Positions 31,836 through 40,103 of a DNA stretch of 64,000 nt are shown in pieces; the first letter of the stretch is position 1, and the number at the start of each line of letters is the position of its first letter. The notes under the pieces are model-generated. The model searched no databases, had not been told where the DNA came from, and saw only the letters and a program-made list of their open reading frames with translations. This DNA is from an uncultured Bacteroidales bacterium (GTDB lineage: Bacteria > Bacteroidota > Bacteroidia > Bacteroidales > Paludibacteraceae). Location of the stretch: assembly GCA_902778935.1 (NCBI GenBank), contig CACYZT010000014.1, forward strand, positions 1-64,000. The letters run 5' to 3'. Both the position numbers and the translations under genes were made by a program.

Positions 31836-34676
31836 TTATAACGAAAATCTAAAGGTAATTTTAACGCCGTTACGGCCCCATGCGCCGATACGACGGCGAC
31901 CATGTATCATAACCGGGTCTCCGTTCTCGTCCACAGCCGGTTGATAGCCTAAGGTTGGACGGTTCGGGTCCACGAGTTCCATCTTCTGAATCAGGTACGG
32001 CAATTCGTAGTCGTTGTACGTCAAGCGGCGCACATAGTCGATGCGGATGAACTTGAATATATTCTCAAATCCCGCCGTCAGCTCCATGTACGGCAACTTG
32101 CCTATCGGTGAACTGGTCCGATAACCGTCCCTTATATATCCGTCGTGGTCGAAGGCGTTATCGACAATACCGTTCTCCCATGGCGTGTGCGGGAAGTCGT
32201 ACAAACCGCCGGTACCTTCCAGATAGGGATTGTTTTTCTTCGTCAGACCGCCATAAACGCCGCTGAACGATACCACGCCGCGCAACTTGAGCTTGTTGAT
32301 GCCCGGAATACGGTTCAATATCCAGCCTTTGAAGAAATAGGTCGCGTAGAGCGCCACATATTCGTCCATCATAAACTCCATCGGCTTCATCTGGTTGAAG
32401 GCGCGTTGGGCGAGGAAGATACTCGTACTGGTCTCCGGTATATACAGTTTGGTGAACGGCGCTTTCTGCCATAACATACCGGTCTGGATACGCAGGTCGA
32501 GGTGACCGAAGGCGGAGAACCAGAACCGTTTGTCGAAGAGGAATTCCGTCCTGTTGTAGAAGAATCCGTCTCCGCCGTTATGGCGGTCGTCCAGATAGCC
32601 TACGTAGTGCGTCAGCTTGAAGGTCGGCGCATCTTTCTCGATGGCAAACGGACTGCGGTTACCCATTCGGTCGATATAGATGCGACTGCCGGGAGAGTAC
32701 TCCAGTTCCACCATTCCCTCATAGTTGCGGTACGAACCGATATTGGTGAACGATTTGTTCCATGTCGAGTCAATCGGGTCCAGCTTCCAGTTCACTTTTT
32801 GGTAATCCAGCACACCTGCCGCCTCGTTGTTGGAGAAATCAAAGGAGGTACGGATGGATAGCTTGTTCTGCCATTCCTTCATATATTCGGCTTTCGCATG
32901 GAATACATATTGGGCGAAAGGCATCGTGGGCGTGCTTGTCGGGATAGACGCTAAGATATGGTCGCGGCGGATGATATTGGTGTTTTGTCCCGGTTCCTCC
33001 ACGTCGTACTGTGCGCTGAATTGGATATGGTGTCGCAGTCCGTCGTACGGCTGTGTCTTGTGCTTGTCGAAAGTATAGACGAGCGTAGCGTTGTATTTCG
33101 GGCGCAGGTCGGTAGTTCCGAACGCTACATACCCGCGGAAGAAAATCTGGTTGTGCAACTGAGCGGTACTCGTTCCGCCTACGCGAATACGAACGCCCTC
33201 GAGCATGTTCCAGCTTACGAAGTTGTATATCGGACCGATATCGAACTTACTCTCGTCCAGGTCTCGCGCAGGAGTCGTAGCCACATATTCGGAGGTGATG
33301 GCATTCACCGTCGCTATCAAACTGGCGATACGCGGGTTAGCCGTCGCTTCATGAACCAAGTCATATACGGAGCTCTCATAGCGTGTGAGCGGTTCCGGAC
33401 GAAGTGTATCCCACGCCGCGGCACCGAACCGCTGAGCCGTCGAGTCGTTCATCTCCACCTCGTCGGCGGTGAGAGCGGAGAACGTCTCGCGAGGAATAGG
33501 TGTTTCCATGTCCCAGTCGGTATAGATCTTCGTCTGACGGGCGAGCATACCTCTTTTGTTGTTCAGCACATAGAATTTCGCGAACGTCGTCGTTCTGTCC
33601 GGCGCCCATAGACCGTTCTCCAACTGTCTGTAACTATGCTCCACCGAATAGTTGCTCACGAAATTGAGGTTGATATCCGGCGGCACGTTGATGGCGTATT
33701 TCTTCAGACGGAACGTGCTGTCATTGACGATATACAGGTGGCCCGTGAAACCGTAACTCTCGGAGTTCACCGGCACAAACGCCAGGTCGATACACGGATA
33801 ACCATCCACCATGATGGTATCCATGATATAGTATTGGTAGAAAGTCACGGCAAGAGTGGAGGAGAGCGGCGATACAAAGCGGTTGAACAGCAGGTTCATG
33901 TTGTTGTCATTGATATCGACGTCCTTGAAGATAGCATTCACGTTCTCCTGGAATGAACCTTGCGATACCAGGTCTTCCACACCGAACACACGTTTCTTGT
34001 CTAATATCTTCTTCTCGCGGTGCGGTTTCTTCTGGTAGTATTCCGAGTTCAGGTGCTCGCGGATGGAGATGGTCACGTTCGGATAAACGCCTGTGGTGTC
34101 AATGTATTTCTGTATGAAACTGAATTGTTTCCAGAACGGCTTTTGCCAATTGACCTTTATGTTATCCAGCGCGAACGACATGCGGGAGTAACTGTGCGCG
34201 GTAAAGAAGTCGGCGGAGTTGACGCAGAACGAGTCCTTGCGGGCAATCACGTTCTTAATCAGCTCAACCGCAGGGTTACCTTTGCGTTTGTAGTCGCGTT
34301 TGCGGTTCTTGGGCGTCACCACGATATCCTGCAGACCGTACACATCCGGCGTCAGCTTCACCTTCACGTTCGTCCGGTTCTGACCCTTACGGAGCGTTAG
34401 CATCTCGGTCTTGTAACCTAACATCTGGAAATTCAGCGTGTTATACCCCGCTGTGTTACTGATGGTGAAGTTACCGTCTATATCCGAAGTGGTACCTATA
34501 TCCGAAGGGATCATACCTTTGTTGGTGGTCGATTTGAGGAAGTAAATCTGCACGAAAGGCAGCGTTTCTCCCGTGTCACCATCCACTACTACGCCCGATA
34601 TACTCGTGCGCACCTCTTGCGCCATCACCGTCCCGGCGAAGCACAGAAATAATACTATGTACCTTAAATATCTCAA
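31836..34676 (-). CDS. DUF5686 and carboxypeptidase-regulatory-like domain protein
   Basis: A 946-residue exported protein. The start is TTG 34676, the only plausible one, giving the signal peptide MRYLRYIVLFLCFAGTVMAQ; no ATG lies upstream in frame before a stop. A carboxypeptidase-regulatory-like beta-sandwich follows (SGVVVDGDTGETLPFVQIYF), then the long DUF5686 region, which resembles a large outer-membrane barrel (C-terminal GVKITFRFSL). The family is widespread in Bacteroidetes and its function is unsettled. The TTG start and its upstream region are part of a TCAAATCT tandem tract. Next gene: a barrel protein 3 nt downstream. Confidence 0.88.
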   Translation of the reverse strand: MRYLRYIVLFLCFAGTVMAQEVRTSISGVVVDGDTGETLPFVQIYFLKSTTNKGMIPSDIGTTSDIDGNFTISNTAGYNTLNFQMLGYKTEMLTLRKGQNRTNVKVKLTPDVYGLQDIVVTPKNRKRDYKRKGNPAVELIKNVIARKDSFCVNSADFFTAHSYSRMSFALDNIKVNWQKPFWKQFSFIQKYIDTTGVYPNVTISIREHLNSEYYQKKPHREKKILDKKRVFGVEDLVSQGSFQENVNAIFKDVDINDNNMNLLFNRFVSPLSSTLAVTFYQYYIMDTIMVDGYPCIDLAFVPVNSESYGFTGHLYIVNDSTFRLKKYAINVPPDINLNFVSNYSVEHSYRQLENGLWAPDRTTTFAKFYVLNNKRGMLARQTKIYTDWDMETPIPRETFSALTADEVEMNDSTAQRFGAAAWDTLRPEPLTRYESSVYDLVHEATANPRIASLIATVNAITSEYVATTPARDLDESKFDIGPIYNFVSWNMLEGVRIRVGGTSTAQLHNQIFFRGYVAFGTTDLRPKYNATLVYTFDKHKTQPYDGLRHHIQFSAQYDVEEPGQNTNIIRRDHILASIPTSTPTMPFAQYVFHAKAEYMKEWQNKLSIRTSFDFSNNEAAGVLDYQKVNWKLDPIDSTWNKSFTNIGSYRNYEGMVELEYSPGSRIYIDRMGNRSPFAIEKDAPTFKLTHYVGYLDDRHNGGDGFFYNRTEFLFDKRFWFSAFGHLDLRIQTGMLWQKAPFTKLYIPETSTSIFLAQRAFNQMKPMEFMMDEYVALYATYFFKGWILNRIPGINKLKLRGVVSFSGVYGGLTKKNNPYLEGTGGLYDFPHTPWENGIVDNAFDHDGYIRDGYRTSSPIGKLPYMELTAGFENIFKFIRIDYVRRLTYNDYELPYLIQKMELVDPNRPTLGYQPAVDENGDPVMIHGRRRIGAWGRNGVKITFRFSL

Positions 34677-34721
34677 ATCTTCAAATCTTCAAATCTTCAA
34701 ATCTTCAAATCTTCAAATCTG
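34671..34721 (-). repeat. TCAAATCT tandem tract between DAHP synthase and DUF5686 gene
   Basis: About six 8-bp units. On the minus strand the TGA stop of the DAHP synthase (34713-34715) is in the first unit and the TTG start of the DUF5686 gene (34674-34676) is in the last. Confidence 0.88.
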
Positions 34722-35792
34722 TTGCCTGAGGCTCTCTTCGTGTATCAACTCCCATACGTTCTTCATAAACTCCTCACTAAGCACGATGCCATCCTTTTTT
34801 AATTCTTCATTTTTAATGGTCAATTTGTTCAGGATTTCCTGATATCTTTGGGGTTGTAAGGGTGCAACGCCGTGTTCTTTTTTCCATTCGCCGATACGTT
34901 TGCTCACATCCATTCGCGCGGCAATGGTAGTCCATAGCCTCTCGTCCAACTCGTCTATCTCTGCTCGTAACCAATTCAGCTCAAGTCTGTCAGCGAAGCG
35001 GTCTGTCAGTGTTAGCGGTCTGTGCTCTGTCAGCGCAGCGGTCAAGTCCTCCGGCCTTATCTGCTGTTTGGCGTCCGAGAGCGCTTCTTCAGGATGGTAA
35101 TGAACCTCTATCATCGCGCCGTCCAAACCTAATTCGTCAACCTTACTGAGCAGCGCCGGCACTTTGGCTGCATCGCCGCTCATGTGACTCGGGTCCAGCA
35201 GCATCGGTATGTCCGGCCGGGCTTTGCGCACCGCGTGAGCCATGCCCCAGCACGGCTGATGGTTGCAGCCTCTGTGAACGGCTATCACCGGCACACCTGT
35301 TTTCTCCAACCGCTCGATATTGCCTAACCATAAACCGCTGTCCGCATTGACGGGGTTCTTGATGAGAATGCCTTTGAGTGGTAACTCAGTCTGTGTTCTG
35401 TCAGGCGAAGCCGATCTGTGTTCTGTCAGGCGAAGCCGGTCTCCTATGGCTTTGCTAATCTCTTGCAAAGCTATAGGATTAGCACTCGTTCGTGCCCCTA
35501 TCCATAGATAATCCATCCCGGCTTCGAGGGCCAACTTCACATGCTCGGGGGTCGCCACTTCGGTCGCTACGTCTATGCCGTAACTCGCTTTCACTTCTTG
35601 CAGCCAGGACAGCGCTTCTTCGCCTACGCCCTGAAATGTGTTCGGACTCGTCCGCGGTTTCCATGCGCCCGCGCGGAAAATAAACGACCGGTCTGCCAGC
35701 ACGTCCTTTATCTGGCGTGCGGTCTCAATCACCTGTTCACGACTCTCCGCCGCGCATGGCCCTACTATGTATAAATGTTGTCTGATGGTAAC
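34713..35792 (-). CDS. DAHP synthase (class I beta/KDPS-like) fused to chorismate mutase; no normal start codon
   Basis: Bifunctional first enzyme of aromatic amino-acid synthesis. The DAHP synthase domain shows FRAGAWKPRTSP, KNPVNADSGLW, HRGCNHQPCWG and DPSHMSGD. A type II chorismate mutase helix bundle follows from about residue 250 (LRAEIDELDERLW, RMDVSKRIGEWK). The essential GPC motif (VGPCAAESREQ) lies upstream of GTG 35732, so the protein must start before that. However, between the TGA at 35793-35795 and GPC there is no ATG, GTG or TTG; the nearest candidate is ATC at 35786-35784. A 64-bp repeat (35786-35849) sits exactly there. The same repeat inside the gene (35379-35442) adds about 20 residues, and a related tract adds residues before the mutase domain. 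Confidence 0.85.
   Translation of the reverse strand, partial: VTIRQHLYIVGPCAAESREQVIETARQIKDVLADRSFIFRAGAWKPRTSPNTFQGVGEEALSWLQEVKASYGIDVATEVATPEHVKLALEAGMDYLWIGARTSANPIALQEISKAIGDRLRLTEHRSASPDRTQTELPLKGILIKNPVNADSGLWLGNIERLEKTGVPVIAVHRGCNHQPCWGMAHAVRKARPDIPMLLDPSHMSGDAAKVPALLSKVDELGLDGAMIEVHYHPEEALSDAKQQIRPEDLTAALTEHRPLTLTDRFADRLELNWLRAEIDELDERLWTTIAARMDVSKRIGEWKKEHGVAPLQPQRYQEILNKLTIKNEELKKDGIVLSEEFMKNVWELIHEESLRQQI
34985..35047 (-). repeat. CTGTCAGCGNAGCGGT-type tract in frame in DAHP synthase/chorismate mutase linker
   Basis: Three imperfect copies of a CTGTCAGYGNNAGCGGT unit. It encodes the inter-domain stretch ALTEHRPLTLTDRFADR. Related to the 24-25 bp units at 35379-35442. Confidence 0.75.
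35379..35442 (-). repeat. 64-bp repeat copy A, in frame inside DAHP synthase
   Basis: Differs from copy B (35786-35849) at one base by my alignment. Each copy holds two 24-25 bp units of the form GTTCTGTCAGGCGAAGCC. Copy A encodes RLRLTEHRSASPDRTQTELP. Confidence 0.9.
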
Positions 35793-35849
35793 TCAGTCTG
35801 TGTTCTGTCAGGCGAAGCCGGTCTGTGTTCTGTCAGGCGAAGCCGGTCT
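35786..35849 (-). repeat. 64-bp repeat copy B, at the 5' end of DAHP synthase
   Basis: Direct repeat of 35379-35442. It spans from the TAG stop of the upstream lipoprotein gene to the last possible start region of the DAHP synthase and carries the in-frame TGA at 35793-35795. Confidence 0.9.
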
Positions 35850-36294
35850 AATACACCAACTGCAAACGGAACACCATGCTCTCGGGGTTCTGCTCCTCGT
35901 AGTAGTAATCGGAGTTCGTCAACTGGATATCCACATAACCGACACCGAAACGGTAGTCGATATGCTGCGTGTAATAGACGGTGTTGATGACGCTGTCGTT
36001 TTCATCTACGATCTCGTCGTACAGATACGTGCTCATCGGCAGTGCCACCTGGTACGCGTCCGCAGTACCGTTGTTGAACTCGCGACTGACGGTGATGGTA
36101 CCGAAGTTATACACGTCGCGGGTGATGTAGGGCACGTTGAACGAGTAGTAGAACTGTTTCGTGTCGCTGTCCCATTTCCAGTCGGGTTGCATAACCACCA
36201 AATCAAAGGTCCGAGCGTGATATTCCTGTTTCTCACAACTCGTCAGAGCCAAAGCCATCAAGGCTACTAAACTGAATACGATTTTCTTTCTCAT
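35848..36294 (-). CDS. Hypothetical lipoprotein
   Basis: A 148-residue lipoprotein (MRKKIVFSLVALMALALTSC). I start at ATG 36294, since its promoter -7 box ends at 36323 and a longer version would extend into it. The mature part is beta-rich with many Tyr (RTFDLVVMQPDWKWD, NSDYYYEEQ) and matches no family I recognise. The gene ends at a TAG created at the edge of a 64-bp repeat. It is probably co-transcribed with the DAHP synthase downstream. Confidence 0.75.
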   Translation of the reverse strand: MRKKIVFSLVALMALALTSCEKQEYHARTFDLVVMQPDWKWDSDTKQFYYSFNVPYITRDVYNFGTITVSREFNNGTADAYQVALPMSTYLYDEIVDENDSVINTVYYTQHIDYRFGVGYVDIQLTNSDYYYEEQNPESMVFRLQLVY

Positions 36295-36322
36295 TTTTAT
36301 ATGTCTGTCCACAAATTGCGTG

Positions 36323-36353
36323 CAAAAGTACTGCTTTTTTTTGATATATGCAA
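36323..36353 (-). promoter_or_regulatory. Promoter of lipoprotein/DAHP synthase unit
   Basis: On the minus strand, TTG, exactly 20 nt, TACTTTTG; 29 nt before the ATG at 36294. Confidence 0.85.
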
Positions 36354-36492
36354 ATTTTTATCGTTTTTTCCTTGTGTATCTCGCAAATTTGTTGACAAAA
36401 GAAAGGAGAATTGTCTGCCGGAGTGGATTTGGGATAAGGCTCAAGTATCGAAAGAGTATCGAAAATGGGCTTACAAGGGGTTTGCTCGCGAC

Positions 36493-36519
36493 AAAAATCG
36501 CTCATTCGGGCGCTTTTTC
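36493..36519 (+). terminator. Terminator-like hairpin upstream of lipoprotein promoter
   Basis: AAAAATCGCTC / GGGCGCTTTTT imperfect hairpin ending in a T-rich tail, 11 nt before a -33 element. Bases 36354-36492 upstream hold no gene I can support. Confidence 0.5.
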
Positions 36520-36529
36520 TGTTTTTTTC

Positions 36530-36560
36530 TTGCACATATCAAAAAAAAACAGTACTTTTG
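36530..36560 (+). promoter_or_regulatory. Promoter of 142-residue lipoprotein gene
   Basis: TTG, 20 nt, TACTTTTG; 48 nt before the ATG at 36608. Confidence 0.8.
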
Positions 36561-36607
36561 CAGCCGGAAATAAGAACAAACAAATTCTATTAATTAAAAT
36601 TAAACGT

Positions 36608-37036
36608 ATGAAAAAGATTTTAGTTGCCGTTATGGCAGTGTGCACCATGGTGCTCGGTTTCACAAGTTGTGAGAAAACAGCAGATGTCAATGTTTATCCT
36701 ATCGCAGGCAAAACGTATCAGGCTACGGACGAAGATGGCTACTCGCGCGTCACGTTCAAGAAGAATTTCGGCGCCGTTATGGAAGTTAAGACGACCATGC
36801 AAGAATCGTACAGCGACCTATACGTATGGGAGATGGCTACCAAGGCCGATCAGGAGGGTAAGCGCGATTTGTACATCAAGTTCGCTAACGGTGCGATGAA
36901 CAAAATAACCGGTGAGGATCTTTCCGGAAAGACGGCTTTCCAAGGTTATTACAACGGAGTGAACTGCTATCTGTACCCGATGTGGCCGGCAGAGATGCCG
37001 GAAGCAGTGCTGGAATACAAACCGCTGTTGCAATAA
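36608..37036 (+). CDS. Hypothetical lipoprotein
   Basis: A 142-residue lipoprotein (MKKILVAVMAVCTMVLGFTSC). I start at 36608, because the promoter lies at 36530-36560 inside a longer open frame. The mature domain looks like a small beta-barrel or lipocalin-like fold (GKTYQATDEDGYSRVTFKKN, LYIKFANGAMNKI), but I cannot assign a family. It has its own promoter and a strong terminator at 37057-37087, so it is monocistronic. An antisense promoter at 37209-37239 points toward its 3' end. Confidence 0.75.
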   Translation: MKKILVAVMAVCTMVLGFTSCEKTADVNVYPIAGKTYQATDEDGYSRVTFKKNFGAVMEVKTTMQESYSDLYVWEMATKADQEGKRDLYIKFANGAMNKITGEDLSGKTAFQGYYNGVNCYLYPMWPAEMPEAVLEYKPLLQ

Positions 37037-37056
37037 ATAGAATGCGTATGACGCAA

Positions 37057-37087
37057 AGCACTTCACTTCGGTGAGGTGCTTTTTTTA
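37057..37087 (+). terminator. Strong intrinsic terminator with TTCG loop
   Basis: AGCACTTCAC / GTGAGGTGCT stem (one G-T wobble), TTCG tetraloop and a run of seven T. It ends the lipoprotein transcript. Confidence 0.9.
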
Positions 37088-37208
37088 TGCCTCTTGTCTC
37101 CGTACTCTCCGCCTCTTTTCCGCGTTCTCTCCAGCAGGTCCCAAAGGGTGCTCAAAGGATGATGAAAGGGTGCTCAAAGGTTGCTTATGCCTTTGTCAAA
37201 ATTTTCTG

Positions 37209-37239
37209 CAAAGATACTACTTTTTTTTGATATATGCAA
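37209..37239 (-). promoter_or_regulatory. Antisense-oriented promoter with no gene downstream
   Basis: On the minus strand, TTG, exactly 20 nt, TATCTTTG, as good as the gene promoters around it. No supportable coding frame follows; the first structure met is the hairpin at 37057-37080. Candidate start of a small RNA. Confidence 0.6.
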
Positions 37240-37294
37240 ATATTTATTCGTTTTTTTTATAATCGTCAATGGCTAAAGCGAAAGCCACAGCCGG

Positions 37295-37320
37295 AAAAAT
37301 CGCTCAATCGGGCGATTTTT
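37295..37320 (+). terminator. Terminator-like hairpin just before YdeI-like gene promoter
   Basis: AAAAATCGC / GCGATTTTT stem with a T-rich tail, 10 nt before the next -33. Nearly the same cassette as at 27673-27739. Confidence 0.6.
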
Positions 37321-37330
37321 TTGTTTTTTC

Positions 37331-37361
37331 TTGCATATTTGCAAAAAAAGTTGTACCTTTG
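37331..37361 (+). promoter_or_regulatory. Promoter of YdeI-like/TonB receptor operon
   Basis: TTG, 20 nt, TACCTTTG (TTGCATAT form), 25 nt before the ATG at 37386. Confidence 0.85.
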
Positions 37362-37385
37362 CACTCCAAAGTGAAAAAGGAGGCG

Positions 37386-37775
37386 ATGGAGATCGTTGAT
37401 TTGTTGGAATATAATGACCGCGCGGAGCTCAGAGCATGGCTTGAACAACATGCGGAGACATGTGCGTGCTGCTGGATAGCCATGTATCGCGGGAAGAACA
37501 AACCGGAAGGTGCTTGTTTGCCGTATATCGATGTGGTGGAAGAGGCTCTGTGTTTCGGTTGGATAGACTCCACGCTCAAACGTCTGCCTGACGGGCGGTT
37601 AGCCCAACGCCTTTCGCCGCGCAGGAAGCGCAGTCATTGGACTGAGTTGAATCGGCAACGCTGCGAAGAATTGGAAAAACGCGGTCTGATGACCGAAGCA
37701 GGAAAAGAGGCGTTGAGAAAGAGTAGAAAGACCGCAGCAAAGCTGCTCAAAGAGAAAAGCCAAAAGAAAAAATAA
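37386..37775 (+). CDS. YdeI/OmpD-associated-like protein
   Basis: A 129-residue cytoplasmic protein. I start at ATG 37386, since the promoter ends at 37361 inside a longer frame. The core (AELRAWLEQHAETCACCWIA, EEALCFGWIDSTLKRL, RLSPRRKRSHWTELNRQR) matches the bacteriocin-protection YdeI/OmpD-associated family as I know it. The C-terminus is a Lys-rich tail. Its stop overlaps the ATG of the TonB receptor by one base. The role is unknown; linkage to an outer-membrane receptor is suggestive only. Confidence 0.8.
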   Translation: MEIVDLLEYNDRAELRAWLEQHAETCACCWIAMYRGKNKPEGACLPYIDVVEEALCFGWIDSTLKRLPDGRLAQRLSPRRKRSHWTELNRQRCEELEKRGLMTEAGKEALRKSRKTAAKLLKEKSQKKK

Positions 37776-40054
37776 TGAGTAAAAATATAAAGGTATTAGT
37801 CTTGGCGCTGCTATGCGCTATGCCGCTGTGGGCACAGGAGGAGTATGACGCCCACCTCATCGGACACGTGCTCGATGAGAAAACAGGCGAACACTTGCCG
37901 TACGTCAATGTGCAAGTGAAAGGAACCAATATAGGTACCGTGACCGATGAGTCAGGGCACTATTTCTTGAAAAACCTGCCGCTCGGCAGACAGATCATCG
38001 TCTTCTCTTATGTAGGATACGAAACGGAAGAGTTACCCGTGAACATTAAGGAAGGTACAACGACGGAGTTAAAGGCTGTTATCCGGGAGACTTCCCAGCA
38101 GCTCAACAGTGTGGTCGTAACCGCCAACCGTTATGCTACCAAACGGCAGGAAGCCGCTACGATTGTCAATGTGTTAGCCCCGCGTATGTTTGAGACAACG
38201 GCTGTCACCTGTGCGGCTGATGTGCTGAGTTTTCAGCCGGGTTTGCGCGTCGATAACACCTGTTCGAACTGCGGCAAGACCGAACTGCGCATCAACGGTT
38301 TGCAAGGTCAATATACCCAAATACTGATGGACAACCGCCCTGTCTTCTCTTCGATGGCGGCCGTCTATGGTCTGGAACAAGTGCCAACGGCGATGATAGA
38401 CCGAATAGAGGTCGTTCGTGGCGGCGGTTCGGCGATGTACGGAGCGAACGCCATAGCCGGCGTGGTGAACGTCATTACCAAAGAGCCCGTTCGGAATTTT
38501 GTGAACATCTCCAACACCAGTCATCTCAACGAACACGCGGGCTATGACATCCATACCGACCTCAACGCCTCTGTGATGAGCGAGAACCGCAAGATAGGCG
38601 CGTACTTGTTTGCTACGCATCGCACGCGCAGCGAATACGACCGTGACAAGGACGGTTTCAGCGAGTTGCCCAAGTTGCGGGCCACGACGGCCGGCACACG
38701 CGTCTTCTTCAAGACCAGCGCCTATAGCAAACTGACCGCCGAATACCATCACACCACCGATTTCCGTCGGGGCGGTAATAATTTTGACCTCGAGCCGCAC
38801 CAGGCGGACATAGCCGAACAACTCCGTCATAACATCGACGCCGGTTCGCTGGCGTTCGACTGGTTCTCGCCGGATAACAAACATTTCGTCTCTGCCTATT
38901 CGGCTATCCAGCATATCGGCCGTGAGAGTTATTTCGGTACAGGCCGGGACACCGCAGCGTACGGCCGCAGTACCGATTTGACGTCTATCACCGGTCTGCA
39001 GTACCGTTTCTCGTATCCCTGCGGACTGGCGAAAGGTGACTTGACGGCGGGTGCTGAATATACGTATAACGGCCTGCACGACCGGATGTTGGGCTATCAT
39101 CGTGACCTCAAGCAAAATGTGCACGTGGCGGGTGTGTATGCCCAGAACGAATGGAAAGGCGAACAATGGAGTGTGCTGGTGGGCGCACGGTTGGAGAAGC
39201 ATAATTTTCTGGCCAAACCGGTCTGCACACCGCGTGCCACCTTCCGTTATACGCCAGTCGAGGGCTTGGTGCTCAGAGCCGGATATAGCAGCGGTTATCG
39301 TGCGCCGCAAGCCTACGACGAGGACCTGCACGTGGCCGCCGTAGGCGGACAGGTGTCGTTCATCACACTCGACCCGAACCTGCGCCCCGAGTATTCGCAC
39401 AGCGCTACGCTCAGTGCCGACTGGTACAAGCAGTTCGGCAAATGGGAAGTGAACTTGACCGCCGAAGGATTCTATACCTATCTGCAGGATATATTTATGC
39501 TTCGCGAGATGGGCAGGGATGCCGAAGGAAATCTGCTCTTTATGCGCACGAACGCGAGTGCCGCGTGGGTGGGAGGAATGAATATAGAAGGAAAAGTGAA
39601 CTACGGTTCGCTCTTCTCCTTCCAGATAGGGTACACCTATCAGCAGAGCCGCTATACCGAAGCGCAACAATGGAGTCCGACCGTCGCGGCTAACAAACGA
39701 ATGTTGCGTACACCGGACCATTACGGATATGTGCTGGTGGATGTCACGCCGGTGAAGGACTTCACTATCTCTGTCAACGGAAAGGCGACCGGCTCCATGC
39801 TCGTTCCGCACCTCGCGGGATACGTAGCTGAAGACGAGGAAGTGGCGGTTCCGTCTTTCTGGGAATTGGGTATCCGGCTGGCTTACGATGTGCATCTGTA
39901 TAAGCACTACTGCCTCGAGATCAGTGGCGGTGTGAAGAATATCCTGGACCAGTTCCAGCGCGACCTTGACAAAGGGGAGTTCCGCGATGCCAGTTATATA
40001 TACGGACCTTCCATGCCCCGAACCTATTTCGTGGGCTTGAGTTTGAAACTGTGA
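37775..40054 (+). CDS. TonB-dependent receptor (non-SusC type)
   Basis: A 759-residue outer-membrane receptor. It has a signal peptide to about residue 21 (MPLWAQ), a carboxypeptidase-regulatory-like domain (LIGHVLDEKTGEHLPYVNV), a plug with CSNCGKTELRINGLQGQYTQ and GGGSAMYGANAIAGVVNVIT, then a 22-strand-type barrel ending in PRTYFVGLSLKL. The Cys pair in the plug is characteristic of this subgroup. It lacks a SusD partner, so the ligand is more likely a metal chelate, haem or vitamin than a glycan. Followed by a small barrel protein and an esterase-like lipoprotein. Confidence 0.92.
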   Translation: MSKNIKVLVLALLCAMPLWAQEEYDAHLIGHVLDEKTGEHLPYVNVQVKGTNIGTVTDESGHYFLKNLPLGRQIIVFSYVGYETEELPVNIKEGTTTELKAVIRETSQQLNSVVVTANRYATKRQEAATIVNVLAPRMFETTAVTCAADVLSFQPGLRVDNTCSNCGKTELRINGLQGQYTQILMDNRPVFSSMAAVYGLEQVPTAMIDRIEVVRGGGSAMYGANAIAGVVNVITKEPVRNFVNISNTSHLNEHAGYDIHTDLNASVMSENRKIGAYLFATHRTRSEYDRDKDGFSELPKLRATTAGTRVFFKTSAYSKLTAEYHHTTDFRRGGNNFDLEPHQADIAEQLRHNIDAGSLAFDWFSPDNKHFVSAYSAIQHIGRESYFGTGRDTAAYGRSTDLTSITGLQYRFSYPCGLAKGDLTAGAEYTYNGLHDRMLGYHRDLKQNVHVAGVYAQNEWKGEQWSVLVGARLEKHNFLAKPVCTPRATFRYTPVEGLVLRAGYSSGYRAPQAYDEDLHVAAVGGQVSFITLDPNLRPEYSHSATLSADWYKQFGKWEVNLTAEGFYTYLQDIFMLREMGRDAEGNLLFMRTNASAAWVGGMNIEGKVNYGSLFSFQIGYTYQQSRYTEAQQWSPTVAANKRMLRTPDHYGYVLVDVTPVKDFTISVNGKATGSMLVPHLAGYVAEDEEVAVPSFWELGIRLAYDVHLYKHYCLEISGGVKNILDQFQRDLDKGEFRDASYIYGPSMPRTYFVGLSLKL

Positions 40055-40103
40055 TGAACCTCATTCTGCTGGCTTATGTGGGGGTAACGAAAATTCAAAA
40101 AAC

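Noticed and set aside
36320-36607. Long N-terminal extension of the 36608 lipoprotein
   Set aside because: The extension contains a terminator-like hairpin and the promoter; the lipoprotein signal begins at 36608.
38174-39907. 577-codon minus-strand frame opposite the TonB receptor
   Set aside because: Shadow of a well-supported receptor gene; no recognisable domain.
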